NCBI GenBank assembly: GCA_963809205.1
Contig: CAWEIS010000028.1
Coordinates: 62,001-126,000, forward strand
Source of the DNA: DATLLN01 sp963809205
GTDB taxonomy: Bacteria; Actinomycetota; Thermoleophilia; Gaiellales; JAICJC01
Reading direction: 5' to 3'
DNA: 64,000 nucleotides
The translations under genes and the position numbers were made by a program. This document shows positions 53,798 to 62,408 of this stretch, in pieces. Each line of letters starts with the position of its first letter. Position 1 is the first letter of the stretch. The notes beneath the pieces were generated by a model. The model did not search any database and was not told the DNA's origin. It saw only the letters and a list, made by a program, of their open reading frames with translations.

Positions 53798-54016
53798 CTA
53801 CCCGTCAGCGTCATCGACGAGGTCGTCGCCGATCCAGTACCGCGTCTCGGCGCTACAGACCGCCGTCCGCAGCGGCCCATCGCCCTTCCGCAGCAGCCGA
53901 CCCGACTCGTCCCTCCACACCAGCGGACGCGTCACGGTCAGCCACACCAGGCGGTCACCACCACAGACACATCCCGACACGACGCATGAGTCGATCTCAA
54001 ACCTGACCTTCGGCAA
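53798..54016 (-). CDS. Small hypothetical protein, TTG start
   Basis: 72 aa from a TTG with GGGAGGAG six bases upstream, a strong ribosome site that decides the start. Four Cys in the N-terminal half (SCVVSGCVCGGDRL) and one later, Trp and Asp-rich C-terminus (YWIGDDLVDDADG). Lies downstream of the aquaporin gene on the same strand. No family recognised. Confidence 0.55.
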   Translation of the reverse strand: MPKVRFEIDSCVVSGCVCGGDRLVWLTVTRPLVWRDESGRLLRKGDGPLRTAVCSAETRYWIGDDLVDDADG

Positions 54017-54062
54017 CGTGCGCTCCTCCCCTGCACAGGCTACCGACCATGGTGGACGGTGC

Positions 54063-54836
54063 TCACCCGACTATGTCTGGTCGGGGTGTTGCACCTCGGT
54101 GTACAGCGCCGCCCTGCGCGGCGCCCGATCCGGCCGCGCCGCCGCCGCGCCCTCGCAGGACGAACGCGGCACCCACCGCCACGCACGCGCCGATCAGCGG
54201 GCCGGCGACGTACACCCAGTAGCTGGTGAAGTCTCCGCCCACCAGGTCGGGCCCGAAGGTGCGGGCGGGGTTCATCGACGCGCCGGAGATCGGGCTGCCC
54301 CAGAGCCCGGCGAGGGCGATGTAGGCGCCCACCCCGAGCGCGCCGATCACGCCCAGGTTCTGCGCGCCGGACGCGGTGCCCAGGATCACGCTGACCAGGC
54401 CGAACGTCAGCACGGCCTCCATCAACAGCGCGTCGGTGTTGGTGTACCCCGACGCCGGGTAGTTCGACCCGAACACCGCCGAGGCGTTGATCACGCTCTG
54501 GACGAACCAGGCCGCCAGCGCCGCGCCGACCAGCTGGGCGACGATGTAACCCGGGACCCGCCGCCACGGAAAGTCGCCGCGCAGAGAGAAGGCGACGCTG
54601 ACCGCCGGGTTCAGATGCGCACCGGACACCTTGCCCATGAACAGGATGACGCCGAGCACCATCAGGCCGGGCGCCGTCACCGCAGCGGTGCGGCTGATCG
54701 TGTTCGGGAACGCTTGCCCCATGACGCCGCCGCCACAGGCGACCAACACCAGGAAGAAGGTGCCCAGCAGCTCCGAGAACAGGCGCCGCCACTCCTGCGA
54801 CGGATCCTGGAAGTCCTGCATCGGGCCGATCGACAT
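54063..54836 (-). CDS. Aquaporin/glycerol facilitator (MIP family)
   Basis: 257 aa, six helices and both NPA loops: SGAHLNPAVSVAF and SGASMNPARTFGP; the residues after the second NPA (Arg) and the aromatic constriction fit a water channel (AqpZ-like). A strong GGAGGTGACGAG site lies at a start 64 bases upstream (ATG 54900, MSDQPDQSWHPSALMESIWQ), in a different frame. One extra C in the run at 54823-54827 explains it. Either the internal ATG 54836 is used or the sequence has a one-base insertion. Confidence 0.88.
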   Translation of the reverse strand: MSIGPMQDFQDPSQEWRRLFSELLGTFFLVLVACGGGVMGQAFPNTISRTAAVTAPGLMVLGVILFMGKVSGAHLNPAVSVAFSLRGDFPWRRVPGYIVAQLVGAALAAWFVQSVINASAVFGSNYPASGYTNTDALLMEAVLTFGLVSVILGTASGAQNLGVIGALGVGAYIALAGLWGSPISGASMNPARTFGPDLVGGDFTSYWVYVAGPLIGACVAVGAAFVLRGRGGGAAGSGAAQGGAVHRGATPRPDIVG

Positions 54837-55203
54837 CCCGCTGCCAGATCGACTCCATCAGTGCGCTGGGATGCCAGGACTGGTCGGGCTGGTCACTCAT
54901 CTCGTCACCTCCGTTGACTTCGGCGGCAAGCATACGTCGCGTGGCCGGGCGACGCTGAAGGCGGTGACCAGGCCTGGATGGGGTATACAGACCGGCCACT
55001 CGCCTCCCCAGAGAAGTCGAGACCGTGTACTCGACCCCAGGAACGCTCCGGCGCCGTCCCGTTGTGAGATGGGTAGAGGGTGGATGCCGAGTGCACGGCA
55101 CGCGCCCTTCTCCGGTCCGTCGCAGAACTGCTCCCGACCGTCGTTCGGACGGCCCGGTCGATCGGTTCATATGCCGCGACGGGGGCGCCGGCGGGATCGA
55201 TCA

Positions 55204-55392
55204 CTACCCTGACGCCGCCCGGCGGACGTCCCGCCAGGCGCCCTCGACGCGACGCACCGTGCGGCAGCGGTAGCACTGCGTCCGCACGACGATCATGTCC
55301 CCCAGCCGTGCTCGTACGCGCACCCAGTCGTGGCCGTCGCGCACACACATCGCCCGGTCCCATACCCGGGATGCAAGTTGGAGCAGGAGCAT
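55204..55392 (-). CDS. Small CxxC protein
   Basis: 62 aa: MLLLQLASRVWDRAMCVRDG, HDWVRVRARLGDMIVVRTQC, YRCRTVRRVEGAW. A CVRDGH element and a CYRC pair could bind zinc. The frame remains open upstream but turns Pro/Gly-rich. Confidence rests on composition only. Confidence 0.45.
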   Translation of the reverse strand: MLLLQLASRVWDRAMCVRDGHDWVRVRARLGDMIVVRTQCYRCRTVRRVEGAWRDVRRAASG

Positions 55393-55671
55393 GAGTCGCA
55401 GCCTCTGCCCTCCGCCCGCCGGGCCGAAACATGCATGGGTCCGCGGGGCGGGCGCCTGGGCACGAAGGCCACCACCCCGCGGAGCTGTACCCGCCGGCGG
55501 CGCGCCCCCCGGGGTAGATCCGGGACGCCACCGGCGATCCGTCGAACACCGGTGGCGGTACCCGACTTGGCCAATCCTCAATCGCCCCTCGAACGGGGGT
55601 TGCCGCACACCACCCGTCGTGGCACCTTCCGACTACCCCGTTCGGCTCCAACCCGAAACAGATCCCCGACC

Positions 55672-55839
55672 ATGCCACAGGCCATCAACCGGCACGACGC
55701 CCATGCTCTCGCGCTGATCGACCGCGCGCTGCGGGACGGCGGCTTCACCGCGGAGTGCGTCGCCCAGATCCATCGCGCGTTCGAGGCCGCGCGCAGCGCC
55801 GAGCGCCGCTCGCCGACCGTACAGACCTCGGCCGCCTAG
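55672..55839 (+). CDS. Small hypothetical protein
   Basis: 55 aa: INRHDAHALALIDRALRDGG and FTAECVAQIHRAFEAARSAE suggest two amphipathic helices. No ribosome site stands out. It precedes the deacetylase-like gene by 34 bases on the same strand. Function unknown. Confidence 0.45.
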   Translation: MPQAINRHDAHALALIDRALRDGGFTAECVAQIHRAFEAARSAERRSPTVQTSAA

Positions 55840-55873
55840 CGATCCCACCTGGCTGGTACAGTCGCCCGCGCGG

Positions 55874-56683
55874 ATGCTGACGCGCGCTGCACTCACCCGG
55901 CGATCCGTGCTGCTCGGCGGCGCCGGCGCGGCCGCCGCCATGGCCGCCGGCTGTGGGGTCAGCACGCACGCCGCCCAGTCGCGGCCGCGGGTGCCGACGG
56001 TCGCCCTCTCATGGGACGGCGGCTGGCAGACCGTCCACTCCACCGCCCTGCCGATCCTGCAGGCACACGGCATGGTCGCAACCGTCTACGTGACCACCTG
56101 GTTCGTGTCGCGGCTGGCCACGCCGCTGGTGCCGGAGCCCGCGCTGACCTGGGATCAGGTGGGCGACCTGGCCGACGCCGGCTGGGAGATCTCGAACCAC
56201 ACGCGCACGCACCCGCGCCTGAGCGACGTCACGGCCACAAGGCTCGACCACGAGGTGCTCGGCGCCAAGCAGGACCTGGTCGACCGCGGGTTCGCCGCAC
56301 CCGGGTTCGCGTACCCGTTCTCGCACGAGGATCCGCGCGCCGCGGCCGTGGTGGCCGCGAACCACTGGTACGCCCGGGGCGGGCACCAGCACGGCGATTC
56401 CATCCCGCCGATCCACGACCCTGGCCTGCTCTACCTGCTGCCGATCTCGAACATGGCGAACCTCACCGCGTCACAGCTGATCGAGCAGACGCGCACGAGC
56501 TGCCTCGACGCGGGCCGCGACCTGGCCTGGCTGGCGCACATCGTCGGGCCGCCCGTGAAGAATCTGGCGGTGCCCGAGGACGCGCTCCGCGGCTACGCCG
56601 CCTGGCTCGAGCAACAGCGCGACGCGGGTCGGCTCCAGCTGGGCACGGTCGAGCAGCTCGTCCGCCGCAACGTCCTCGCCTGA
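55874..56683 (+). CDS. Tat/lipoprotein polysaccharide-deacetylase-like protein
   Basis: 269 aa. Twin-arginine LTRRSVLLGGAGAAAAMAAG with a lipobox-like AAGC, then a CE4-type barrel: motif 1 reads LSWDGGW, retaining the catalytic Asp but with Gly in place of the metal Asp of FDDG; motif 2 SNHTRTHPRL keeps the His pair; PGFAYPFS follows. Probably a surface-anchored glycan deacetylase or a non-catalytic relative. Confidence 0.75.
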   Translation: MLTRAALTRRSVLLGGAGAAAAMAAGCGVSTHAAQSRPRVPTVALSWDGGWQTVHSTALPILQAHGMVATVYVTTWFVSRLATPLVPEPALTWDQVGDLADAGWEISNHTRTHPRLSDVTATRLDHEVLGAKQDLVDRGFAAPGFAYPFSHEDPRAAAVVAANHWYARGGHQHGDSIPPIHDPGLLYLLPISNMANLTASQLIEQTRTSCLDAGRDLAWLAHIVGPPVKNLAVPEDALRGYAAWLEQQRDAGRLQLGTVEQLVRRNVLA

Positions 56684-56832
56684 CCGGCTCAGCGCGCCGC
56701 GCGTAGACGCCAGGTTGGCGACGTCGACCATCCCCCTCGGCGTCGATCGAGCACGACCCGCACCTGCGCGACGTCGCGCAGGTCGAGCCGAACATCACCA
56801 GCGGCCACGTCCGCCAAGCGTGCGGCGGGTTG

Positions 56833-57558
56833 TCAGCCGGCGAGCTGCTCGAAGTGGCGGCTCGCCTCCTCGGCGGTCGGCGGCGCCCGGAGGTCGGCGA
56901 CGAGCTTGTCCGCATCCGGCATGCCGCCGGCGAGGATCTGCGCGCAGGCGGCGTCCAGGTCATAGTCCGTGCACCGCAGCGAGACGACCGGGCCGAGCAT
57001 CGCCCAGCGTGCGCCCGGAGTGCCCTCGTACGGCATCCCCACGCTCCCCGCGTTCACGATCCGCGCGCCGGCCACCCGGCGGTCGAACTGCACGTGCGTG
57101 TGACCACAGACGATGAGGTCGGCATCCACCCCTTCCAGCATCGGTCGCAGCCGCGCCTCCGGCGTCAGGCGAGTGATGATCTCCTCGTCGCTGCGCGGCG
57201 ACCCGTGACAGAACAGCGTGCGGCCGAGGCCCTCGACATCGAGCACCAGCCGGAGCGGCGCCGCCGTCAGGAGCTCGCGGTGGGCGGCGGTCAACGACGC
57301 CGCCGCCCAGCGGGCGCGGCACGCCCAGATATCGTCCCCCGACGGCGGCTCGACCAGCTCACGGTCGGCGTTGCCGCGGATGTAGCGCGCCCCGCAGCCG
57401 AGCGCGATCAGCCGGTCGAGGGTCGCCGCGGGCATCGGGCCGGCCGCCGAGTCACCGCCGACCAGCACCACGTCGGGCTCCTCCTCCGCGATCTGCTCGA
57501 GCACCGCGTCCAGGGCGGGCGCGTTCCCGTGGATGTCGTAGATCGCCGCGACACGCAC
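56833..57558 (-). CDS. Metallophosphoesterase (YfcE/MJ0936-like)
   Basis: 241 aa cytosolic phosphodiesterase-type fold: AAIYDIHGNAPAL, VLVGGDSAAGP, YIRGNADRE, TLFCHGSPRSDEE, IVCGHTHVQFDRR, IVNAGSVGMP. All metal ligands are present. Such enzymes hydrolyse phosphodiesters or phosphoprotein substrates; no specific one can be named. It follows the polysaccharide polymerase gene on the same strand. Confidence 0.9.
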   Translation of the reverse strand: MRVAAIYDIHGNAPALDAVLEQIAEEEPDVVLVGGDSAAGPMPAATLDRLIALGCGARYIRGNADRELVEPPSGDDIWACRARWAAASLTAAHRELLTAAPLRLVLDVEGLGRTLFCHGSPRSDEEIITRLTPEARLRPMLEGVDADLIVCGHTHVQFDRRVAGARIVNAGSVGMPYEGTPGARWAMLGPVVSLRCTDYDLDAACAQILAGGMPDADKLVADLRAPPTAEEASRHFEQLAG

Positions 57559-57581
57559 CCGTTTAGCCTATCGGCCGGGGA

Positions 57582-58961
57582 TCACGGTGCGGGTGGGCGA
57601 ACTACGCCCGCGACGTGCGACAGCCCGATCACAACCCAGACGGCACCGGCGACCACCGGCTTTGTCACCAGATTCGAGTCCGCACTCGCGAGCATGTAGA
57701 CGACCGAGACGCCGACTCCTCCCACCGACACGGCCGTCAGCAAGCCGCGCGGCCTGTAGCGGAGCGTCCGCCGCAGCGCCTTGACGGCGCCGATGAACCC
57801 GCTCAGGAGCAGCGCTACGAATGCTCCGAATCCGAGCAACCCGGTTTCGACGGCCGTCCGCACGTAGTCGCTGTGCGTGAGCCTGCCGGCGGTCACCCCG
57901 ATCGAGCCCCAGCCGTGGCCGATCACCGGCTCCTGGTTGACCTTCGGCAGATTCTGCCGCCAGAGACCGACCCGGCTGACGAACGTGTTGCCACTGTCCT
58001 GCGCCGTCTGCTCCTGGCTGAGGTCGTTGAACCGGTGCACGGTATTGGGGACGGCCAGCACGAGGGCGGCCACCACGAGCGGAACGATCAAGAGCAGCGT
58101 GCGGTAGCGGATGATCCCAATCACGATCAGCCCGACGATCAACGTGATCCACCCGGTGCGCGTGTAGGAGCCGACCAGCGCGACGCCGGCGACGCCCGTC
58201 CAGGCGAGCAGCGGCGCCCACCAGCGTAGACGTCCGCCGAGCAGGAGGGGGATCGCGGCGCACAGCAGGACGCCAAGGATGATGCCGAGCTCGTCGGGGC
58301 CGGTGAAGCCGCCGGTCGCGCGGTCGAACTGGAACTGGCCGAGCACCGCGCGGCCGCCGCTATTGAAGGTTTGCCAGATTGCCACGCCGATCACGCCCAG
58401 CACCGAGATGAAGAGGGCGCCCAGCACGAGCTGGATGTCGAGGCGGGTCCGACAGACGGTGTAGACGAGGGCGTACAGCACACCGATCTGGGCGAATCGC
58501 GCTACTTCGGACACCCCCAGCCCGAGGTCCGGGGCGTGGACGAGGCTGACGGCCGCCACCGCCGTCAGCGCGATGAACGGCCAGACCGACGGGGCTCGGC
58601 ACACCTCACGCCAGTTCTCGATGAGGTAGGCGCCTCCGACGACCAGGAGCATGATCGTGATCCCGGTCGACAGGTTGTACTTCAACCCGCCGACGGTCAC
58701 GAGCCTGCCGTCCGCCCACAGGTCGGCGCTCTGGAAGATCAGCAGCACGCCGACCAACCCGGAGACCGGGCGCACGACGAACAGTGCGATCAGCCCGATC
58801 AGGAGCGCCGTCGCCGCGTACGCGGCGAAGCGGTTCGATGACATGGCGAGCACGAACAGCGCGGCGCTGTAGCCGATCGCCGCCATCCACGTCAGCGACC
58901 GCGGCAGGCGAACGCCCACCGGGACGGCGCCGTGGCGCGGAGGGAGGGCGAGCGTCGACAT
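57582..58961 (-). CDS. O-antigen ligase/Wzy-like polymerase
   Basis: 459 aa, about 11-12 helices, with the Wzy_C-type loop: GLWRQNLPKVNQEPVIGHGW, HSDYVRTAVETGLLGFGAFV. Resembles membrane enzymes that polymerise or ligate undecaprenyl-linked glycans. It starts nine bases after the Wzz-like gene stop (ATG 58961), so the two are one unit for surface polysaccharide assembly. Confidence 0.85.
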   Translation of the reverse strand: MSTLALPPRHGAVPVGVRLPRSLTWMAAIGYSAALFVLAMSSNRFAAYAATALLIGLIALFVVRPVSGLVGVLLIFQSADLWADGRLVTVGGLKYNLSTGITIMLLVVGGAYLIENWREVCRAPSVWPFIALTAVAAVSLVHAPDLGLGVSEVARFAQIGVLYALVYTVCRTRLDIQLVLGALFISVLGVIGVAIWQTFNSGGRAVLGQFQFDRATGGFTGPDELGIILGVLLCAAIPLLLGGRLRWWAPLLAWTGVAGVALVGSYTRTGWITLIVGLIVIGIIRYRTLLLIVPLVVAALVLAVPNTVHRFNDLSQEQTAQDSGNTFVSRVGLWRQNLPKVNQEPVIGHGWGSIGVTAGRLTHSDYVRTAVETGLLGFGAFVALLLSGFIGAVKALRRTLRYRPRGLLTAVSVGGVGVSVVYMLASADSNLVTKPVVAGAVWVVIGLSHVAGVVRPPAP

Positions 58962-58969
58962 CGGCGACC

Positions 58970-60322
58970 CTACGACGATGCCCGGACCGGCGCGGGCTCG
59001 ACGCGGCTCGATGCCGCCCGTGCGCCGGGTTCGAGCGGCTTGCGCTCGAACCACAGCCGCAGCGACGTCCGCGCCGCGCGGCGCACTCGCTCGACCGACC
59101 GGTCGAGATCCTGCCAGCGGCTCGCCGGCCGCAGCACGAGGACCGCACCATCCGCCAGCCCTGTCACCAGGAGCGAACCTGGGTGATCCGACACCGGGGC
59201 GGTCGCGATCACGACCACGTCGGCGTGCTTGCGGGCCTCGCGGAGCAGGTCCGACACACGGGACGACGAGAAGAGCGTCTCGTCGGGCCGGGCGCTGGCG
59301 CCGGCGGCCACCTCGCGCAGGTTCTCACCGATCTGATGCACAGCGAGCGCGTCGTCGGTGCCGTCGAGGAAGCTCCGCACGCCGGACCCGACACCGTCCG
59401 GCGCCACATCCATGACGAGCGCCGGCGTCCCGGCTGCCGCGAACGCGTGAGCCAGCTCGGTCGCGGATGCACGGACACCCCGCCGACCGTCGGTGGGAAC
59501 CACCGCGACGACGCCACCGTCCGGTCTGACGGCGGAGAGCTCCAGGTCGACGCGCAGCCCGGCGATGCCCGCGGGGGTCGAGTCGTACACGTCCATGTCG
59601 GCCGGGTCGAGCGCGGATGCGTTGCGCACTCGCGGATCGAACCGCTGGAGGGCCAGCGCGAGCAGGACGCCCGTCGCGAGCCCAGTCATCAGACCCGCCA
59701 GCAAGGCGGCTGCCGGGCTGATCGAAGCCGTTTGCTTCTCCACGCTGGGGTCGCCGCCGACGGTGATCTGCTTCGGCACGGCAGCGAGCGCATTCGTGAT
59801 CGCCAGGTGTGCATCCTGGCCACCGGAGGTGTCCGCAACGGCCGGCACACTAGTCAGCGCGGTGGTCAGCATCGAGATCTGCTCGCCCTGGCGCACCTTC
59901 ACGTAGGCGGCGGCGTAGGCCGCTGCGCCCCTGCGGGCGGCGGCTGCGGAGTCCGCGTCGTAGGCCAGCTGGGCCTCGGTGGCGTCGAGCGCCTTGCCCG
60001 AGACGGCGTCTCGCACGATCCCCTGCGACACGCCGAGGGCCTGCGCGGCGTTCGCGACCGCGGCCGACAACTCGTAGCTCGCGGGATCCGGCAGCACCTT
60101 GGGCTGCACCACCCGCGGCAGCGAGTACCGTCCATTGGAGCCGCTCATGTCGAACTCGACCTCGCGCACGGTGACCGTGGCCCGGTATGCCCCGTGCTGC
60201 CGCGAGCTCGCGACCTGGCGAGCCACGATGCCGAACCCGATGGCCACGATGGCAATCACCCACCACCACCTGAGCATGGCCGCCAGCGCACCACGGAAGG
60301 TCAGTTCAGGTCGAAGACTCAT
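58970..60322 (-). CDS. Wzz-like polysaccharide co-polymerase with degenerate kinase domain
   Basis: 450 aa; GGGAG close to the ATG. Wzz domain: cytosolic start, TM helix MLRWWWVIAIVAIGFGIVAR, periplasmic coiled region, second TM (AAALLAGLMTGLATGVLLAL). Then a BY-kinase/CpsD-like domain whose Walker A has decayed (VVPTDGRRGVRASATELAHA instead of GxGKST), although the A'-like VMDVAPDG segment remains. A chain-length regulator that probably has no kinase activity. Serves the neighbouring polymerase. Confidence 0.8.
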   Translation of the reverse strand: MSLRPELTFRGALAAMLRWWWVIAIVAIGFGIVARQVASSRQHGAYRATVTVREVEFDMSGSNGRYSLPRVVQPKVLPDPASYELSAAVANAAQALGVSQGIVRDAVSGKALDATEAQLAYDADSAAAARRGAAAYAAAYVKVRQGEQISMLTTALTSVPAVADTSGGQDAHLAITNALAAVPKQITVGGDPSVEKQTASISPAAALLAGLMTGLATGVLLALALQRFDPRVRNASALDPADMDVYDSTPAGIAGLRVDLELSAVRPDGGVVAVVPTDGRRGVRASATELAHAFAAAGTPALVMDVAPDGVGSGVRSFLDGTDDALAVHQIGENLREVAAGASARPDETLFSSSRVSDLLREARKHADVVVIATAPVSDHPGSLLVTGLADGAVLVLRPASRWQDLDRSVERVRRAARTSLRLWFERKPLEPGARAASSRVEPAPVRASS

Positions 60323-60427
60323 TCGGCTCCCGGTCAGTCGGAGAACGCGGACTGCCGGCCCGCGGTCTATTGCCCACGCACGCCAGTGTACAGTGGACTG
60401 CCTGGGCGACAAGTAGATCATTCCGCG

Positions 60428-61081
60428 ATGACCGAGCTGGCCCCAACACCCGAAGCCGCCCGCCGCCCGGGAGCCGCACCGGCAGGGGCCCGCAGGGGGC
60501 TGCGGACGCCCGGCCGCCGCGCGGCGGTCTCCGCCGTGGCCCTGCTCGTGATCGCGGGCCTGGTCGCCAGCGGCGCCACCGGCTGGCTCGACGACCTGCT
60601 GCGTGACCACGCGGCTCCGCTGGCCCACGGGCCGCAGCGCTCCCACCCGTTCCTCCTCACCTGGCTGAACGAGTGGCTGGCCGTCGACACGCTGCTTCTG
60701 GGGCCGGTGCTGAGCACCCTGATCTTCGGGGCGGAGTGCGTGCTGCTCGGGTCCCGGCGCGAACGCCGCCGCGCCCTGGCCTGGGGTGGCGCCTTTGTCG
60801 CCGCGCTCGCCATCGAGCTGATCGGCAAGCAGCTCGTCGATCCCGGGTTCCCGAGCGGCCACGTGCTGCGCTCGGTGCTGATCGCGCAGGTCGGGATCGA
60901 GCTCTGGCCCCGCCGTCGAGCAGCATTCTACGGTCTGGTGATCGTGACCGTGATCGCGATCCAGCTGAAGGGCATCCACACGATTTCCGACATCGCCGGT
61001 GGCCTGGTCGCCGGCTTCGGGCTTTCGGCGGCCGTCGATCTGGTCTCGCCGCCCGCGCGCTCACGCCGCTCCAGCATCTAG
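60428..61081 (+). CDS. PAP2-family phosphatase
   Basis: 217 aa, about five helices. Motif 2 FPSGHVLRS and motif 3 KGIHTISDIAGG of PAP2 phosphatases are present; motif 1 is weak (KQLVDPG). Probably dephosphorylates undecaprenyl diphosphate or phosphatidate in the membrane, matching the envelope genes divergent to it and uppP at the other end of the window. Confidence 0.8.
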   Translation: MTELAPTPEAARRPGAAPAGARRGLRTPGRRAAVSAVALLVIAGLVASGATGWLDDLLRDHAAPLAHGPQRSHPFLLTWLNEWLAVDTLLLGPVLSTLIFGAECVLLGSRRERRRALAWGGAFVAALAIELIGKQLVDPGFPSGHVLRSVLIAQVGIELWPRRRAAFYGLVIVTVIAIQLKGIHTISDIAGGLVAGFGLSAAVDLVSPPARSRRSSI

Positions 61082-61132
61082 ATCACCCGCGTGGGCACGC
61101 CCTGCCGGCGCCTCTGCCCTACACCGAGCCGT

Positions 61133-61331
61133 ATGCGAGGGCGTCTGCTGCTGCTCGCGATCGCGGCATCGAGTCTCGGGCTGATGAGCGTGCCGGGCAA
61201 CTCGGCGCGGACGCCCGTGCCGGTGGCGGCTTATCGAGGATGAGTACTACATCCCTCGGACGGGCCCGCTCAGCGCTCCGCACGACGGGGTGAAGTTCAT
61301 GCAGCGGCCTCCGGTCTGCATCCGCTATTAG
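61133..61331 (+). pseudogene. Small secreted protein, frameshifted
   Basis: Begins with a signal peptide (RGRLLLLAIAASSLGLMSVP) and stops at 61243, but the next frame continues LIEDEYYIPRTGPLSAPHDG, VKFMQRPPVCIRY and a stop. One base missing near 61231 would give a protein of about 65 aa. No family recognised. Confidence 0.4.
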
Positions 61332-61420
61332 CAGCCCCCAGAGTGTCGCTGCTCAGCCGAGCCGATGCCGGCCAACGCTGCATCACCATGATGGAGCAGT
61401 GTTCCCAAACATAGGACGGC

Positions 61421-61449
61421 TTGACTTAGATTGCGCCAGATCGTACTAT
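61421..61449 (+). promoter_or_regulatory. Sigma-70 promoter of the methyltransferase gene
   Basis: TTGACT, exactly 17 bases, TACTAT. Transcription would begin near 61456, which excludes the TTG start at 61431 and supports ATG 61488. Confidence 0.75.
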
Positions 61450-61487
61450 CGCCCCACTGGAGGGGGAAACTGGGTAGTCGCCACCTG

Positions 61488-62348
61488 ATGAGACGGGTTC
61501 TCGGCTTAGTCGTGTTGTGTTCGTTGCTGGGCCTCGCGTTGCCGGGTGCGATTGTCGCTGCTCAGATGCCGGCTGACGCGGATGCGGCGGCTGATCCCAA
61601 CCAAGAGCGTCGGCAGGGGCGGACGGCGCAGAGCCCCGGTAGGGGTGATCAGCACGTTACCCGGTTGCAGTCGGCGATCGATGGCATCACGGCAGGCGCC
61701 GAGAACTGGCGAGTGCTGGAAGCCGGATGTGGGTCGCGCACGCGGATTCGATACGACAGTCACCAGTACCTGGTTGGAATCGACATCTCGGCATTGCAGC
61801 TCGACCGCAATCCTGATCTGGATGAGCGGATCGTCGGCGACGTTCAGTCCTACCCGCTCGCGGCCGCGTCATTCGACGCCATCACCTGCTGGAACGTGCT
61901 TGAACATCTCGACCGTCCTGAGCTGGCTTTGGCCAACTACGCCAACGCGTTGAAGCCGGGCGGGCTCATGGTGTTGGTGCTACCGAACGTCATGTCGGTC
62001 AAGGGATTGGTGACCAAACTGACGCCGTACCGCTTCCACGTGTGGGCGTACCGCACCCTGCTCGGGCGGCGCGGTGCCGGCCGAATGGAGGATGGCGGAC
62101 CATTCCCAACCACGCTTCGGCTGGCGATTTCCCCAGCCGGTCTGCGACGGTTCGCCCAACACCATGATCTGTTGGTGGAGTACGCCTCCACGCGGGAAGC
62201 CCGACCGCAGGCGGCGCTTCGAAAGAGGCTCCATCTCGAGGGCCGCGCATGGCGGATCACCAAGCGCCTCGTCCACGCGGCGACCTTCGGCCGGGTGGAG
62301 GCCGAGCGAACCGAGCTGATCCTGGTTCTCCGCCGACCTCCAAACTAG
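61488..62348 (+). CDS. Class I SAM methyltransferase with signal-like N-terminus
   Basis: 286 aa. Residues 1-26 (MRRVLGLVVLCSLLGLALPG then AIVAAQ) look like a signal peptide, followed by a disordered linker and a Rossmann methyltransferase: motif I VLEAGCGS, acidic motif II VGIDIS, CWNVLEHLDRPELALANYAN, LKPGGLMVLVLPNV. Methyltransferases need cytosolic SAM, so the signal may be a membrane anchor, a false start or a fusion with a lost gene. It is convergent with the SAH hydrolase gene that clears its by-product. Confidence 0.75.
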   Translation: MRRVLGLVVLCSLLGLALPGAIVAAQMPADADAAADPNQERRQGRTAQSPGRGDQHVTRLQSAIDGITAGAENWRVLEAGCGSRTRIRYDSHQYLVGIDISALQLDRNPDLDERIVGDVQSYPLAAASFDAITCWNVLEHLDRPELALANYANALKPGGLMVLVLPNVMSVKGLVTKLTPYRFHVWAYRTLLGRRGAGRMEDGGPFPTTLRLAISPAGLRRFAQHHDLLVEYASTREARPQAALRKRLHLEGRAWRITKRLVHAATFGRVEAERTELILVLRRPPN

Positions 62349-62408
62349 GGCCATTGCCCGCATCAAGGCGGTTCCTTCTCGCCTGTCCAATGGCCGTGTC
62401 GTGGGGCG

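Noticed and set aside
53748..54917. Plus-strand frame of 389 codons
   Set aside because: Antisense to the aquaporin gene, composition Arg/His/Asp-rich; the aquaporin motifs are on the other strand.
58784..61081. A 765-codon plus-strand frame
   Set aside because: Only its last 217 codons (PAP2) are coding; the rest is antisense to the polymerase and Wzz-like genes.
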